64,000 bases of DNA from Cronobacter sakazakii (GTDB lineage: Bacteria; Pseudomonadota; Gammaproteobacteria; Enterobacterales; Enterobacteriaceae). Below the pieces are notes generated by a model. That model was given only the letters and a program-made list of their open reading frames with translations. It searched no databases and had not been told where the DNA came from. How positions within the stretch are numbered: position 1 is the stretch's first letter; the number at the start of each line of letters is the position of its first letter. A program made the position numbers and the translations under genes. Location of the stretch: contig NZ_CP011047.1 in the NCBI RefSeq assembly GCF_000982825.1, positions 2,852,001 through 2,916,000 of the forward strand, given 5' to 3'. This document shows positions 63,400-64,000 of this stretch, piece after piece.

Positions 63400-64000
63400 A
63401 AAATGCGTTCCTGATGTACCCAGACCGCCGCTTCGACGCGCGATTTGAGCTTCATCTTTTTCAGCAGATGCTTCACATGCACTTTGACGGTGCTTTCGGT
63501 GATATCGAGCTTGCGGGCGATCATTTTGTTCGGCAGGCCCTGGGCGATGAGCTTGAGAATATCGCGCTCGCGCGGCGTGAGCTGGGAGACATCGCGGCCT
63601 GACGTCGCGCGGCTCGCACGCAGGCTCGCCGCCAGCACCGGCGTTAACGCTTCGCTTAAGACCATTTCGCCCGCTGCCGCCTGTTGCAGCGCCTTGAGCA
63701 GATCTTCCGGCTCCATATCTTTAAGCAAGTACCCATCCGCGCCGCGCTTAAGCGCCGTCACTACATCCTCTTCATGGTTCGAGACGCTGAAGACCACCAC
63801 GCGGCCCGACAGCGCTTTTTCACGCAGTTTATCGAGGGTTTCCAGGCCGTTCATACTGGGCATATTGAGATCAAGCAGGATCAGATCCGGGTCGAGCACT
63901 TCGGCCATTTCGATACCTTGCTCGCCGTTTCCGGCTTCGCCGACCACCGTGATAGCGGGTGCCATGCTGACCAACTGTTTTACGCCGCTGCGAAGCATAG
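63396..64000 (-). CDS. narL: Nitrate/nitrite response regulator NarL (5' end beyond window)
   Basis: Partial gene: about 200 codons are visible and roughly the first 16 (including the acidic pocket) lie outside the window. The receiver domain has the phosphoacceptor region LILLDLNMPSMNGLE and VVVFSVSNHEEDV. A LuxR-type helix-turn-helix (LTPRERDILKLIAQGLPNKM, then ITESTVKVHVKHLL) binds heptamer sites in anaerobic nitrate genes. Partner narX should follow outside the window. It is convergent with ychO; the two stop codons overlap by two bases. Confidence 0.96.
   Translation of the reverse strand, partial: MLRSGVKQLVSMAPAITVVGEAGNGEQGIEMAEVLDPDLILLDLNMPSMNGLETLDKLREKALSGRVVVFSVSNHEEDVVTALKRGADGYLLKDMEPEDLLKALQQAAAGEMVLSEALTPVLAASLRASRATSGRDVSQLTPRERDILKLIAQGLPNKMIARKLDITESTVKVHVKHLLKKMKLKSRVEAAVWVHQERIF

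Noticed and set aside
1..64000. Prophage or integrative element around the antirepressor-like gene
   Set aside because: No integrase, structural phage gene, att repeat or tRNA was found near 26558-27265 or elsewhere in the window.

Overview
This window looks like chromosomal DNA of an Enterobacteriaceae species with a GC-rich genome. Most of the gene order matches the Escherichia coli segment from dsbB to narL (dsbB-nhaB-fadR-ycgB-dadA-dadX-cvrA | ldcA-emtA-ycgR-ymgE-treA | ychF-pth-ychH-dauA-prs-ispE-lolB | hemA-prfA-prmC-sirB2-sirB1-kdsA | chaA-chaB-chaC | ychN | ychO-narL). The extra cargo (an assimilatory nitrate operon, a TonB-dependent siderophore receptor, a dCache chemoreceptor) and the codon usage fit a Cronobacter/Enterobacter-like organism. 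The genus is my inference. I saw no tRNA, rRNA, CRISPR array or insertion sequence.

Layout. 1-9330 is conserved core: envelope disulfide formation (dsbB), ion antiport (nhaB, cvrA), fatty-acid control (fadR) and D-alanine catabolism (dadAX with a class II-type CRP site). 9331-16970 interrupts the usual cvrA-ldcA junction. It holds a DUF1330 gene, an AT-rich intergenic stretch, a decapitated minus-strand gene remnant and one 1963-residue gene. That protein combines a transglutaminase-like N-terminus, DUF4011, a superfamily 1 helicase, a Vsr-like PD-(D/E)XK nuclease and a DUF3320-like end. It is the best anti-phage/defence candidate here. 16970-24300 returns to core murein, motility and trehalose genes plus a Fur-controlled siderophore receptor. 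24305-34190 is a mosaic of small regulator/enzyme pairs: MocR with an AhpD-like protein, TetR with an NAD(P)H oxidoreductase sharing a long palindrome, and MerR-TipAS. It also carries a Rha/KilAC phage antirepressor-like gene whose promoter overlaps a near-consensus LexA box. 34191-44092 is core: prs-ispE-lolB on the minus strand, then the hemA-prfA-prmC-sirB2-sirB1-kdsA series. 44093-49700 holds cha genes, a DUF1883 gene, a chemoreceptor and ychN, with REP-like repeats.

49707-61358 is a complete nitrate-assimilation locus. nasR encodes an NIT-ANTAR antiterminator. Its target is visible: a sigma-54 promoter, a leader hairpin with an A1/G4 hexaloop and an intrinsic terminator ahead of the transporter genes nasF-nasE-nasD. 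Next comes a 1355-residue protein that fuses a NasC-like flavoprotein, a NirB/NasB siroheme nitrite reductase and a NirD-like domain. NasA follows with a 4-nt overlap, and its last 34 codons lie antisense to the end of a convergent PEBP gene. The window closes with ychO and the 3' part of narL, another nitrate-responsive regulator.
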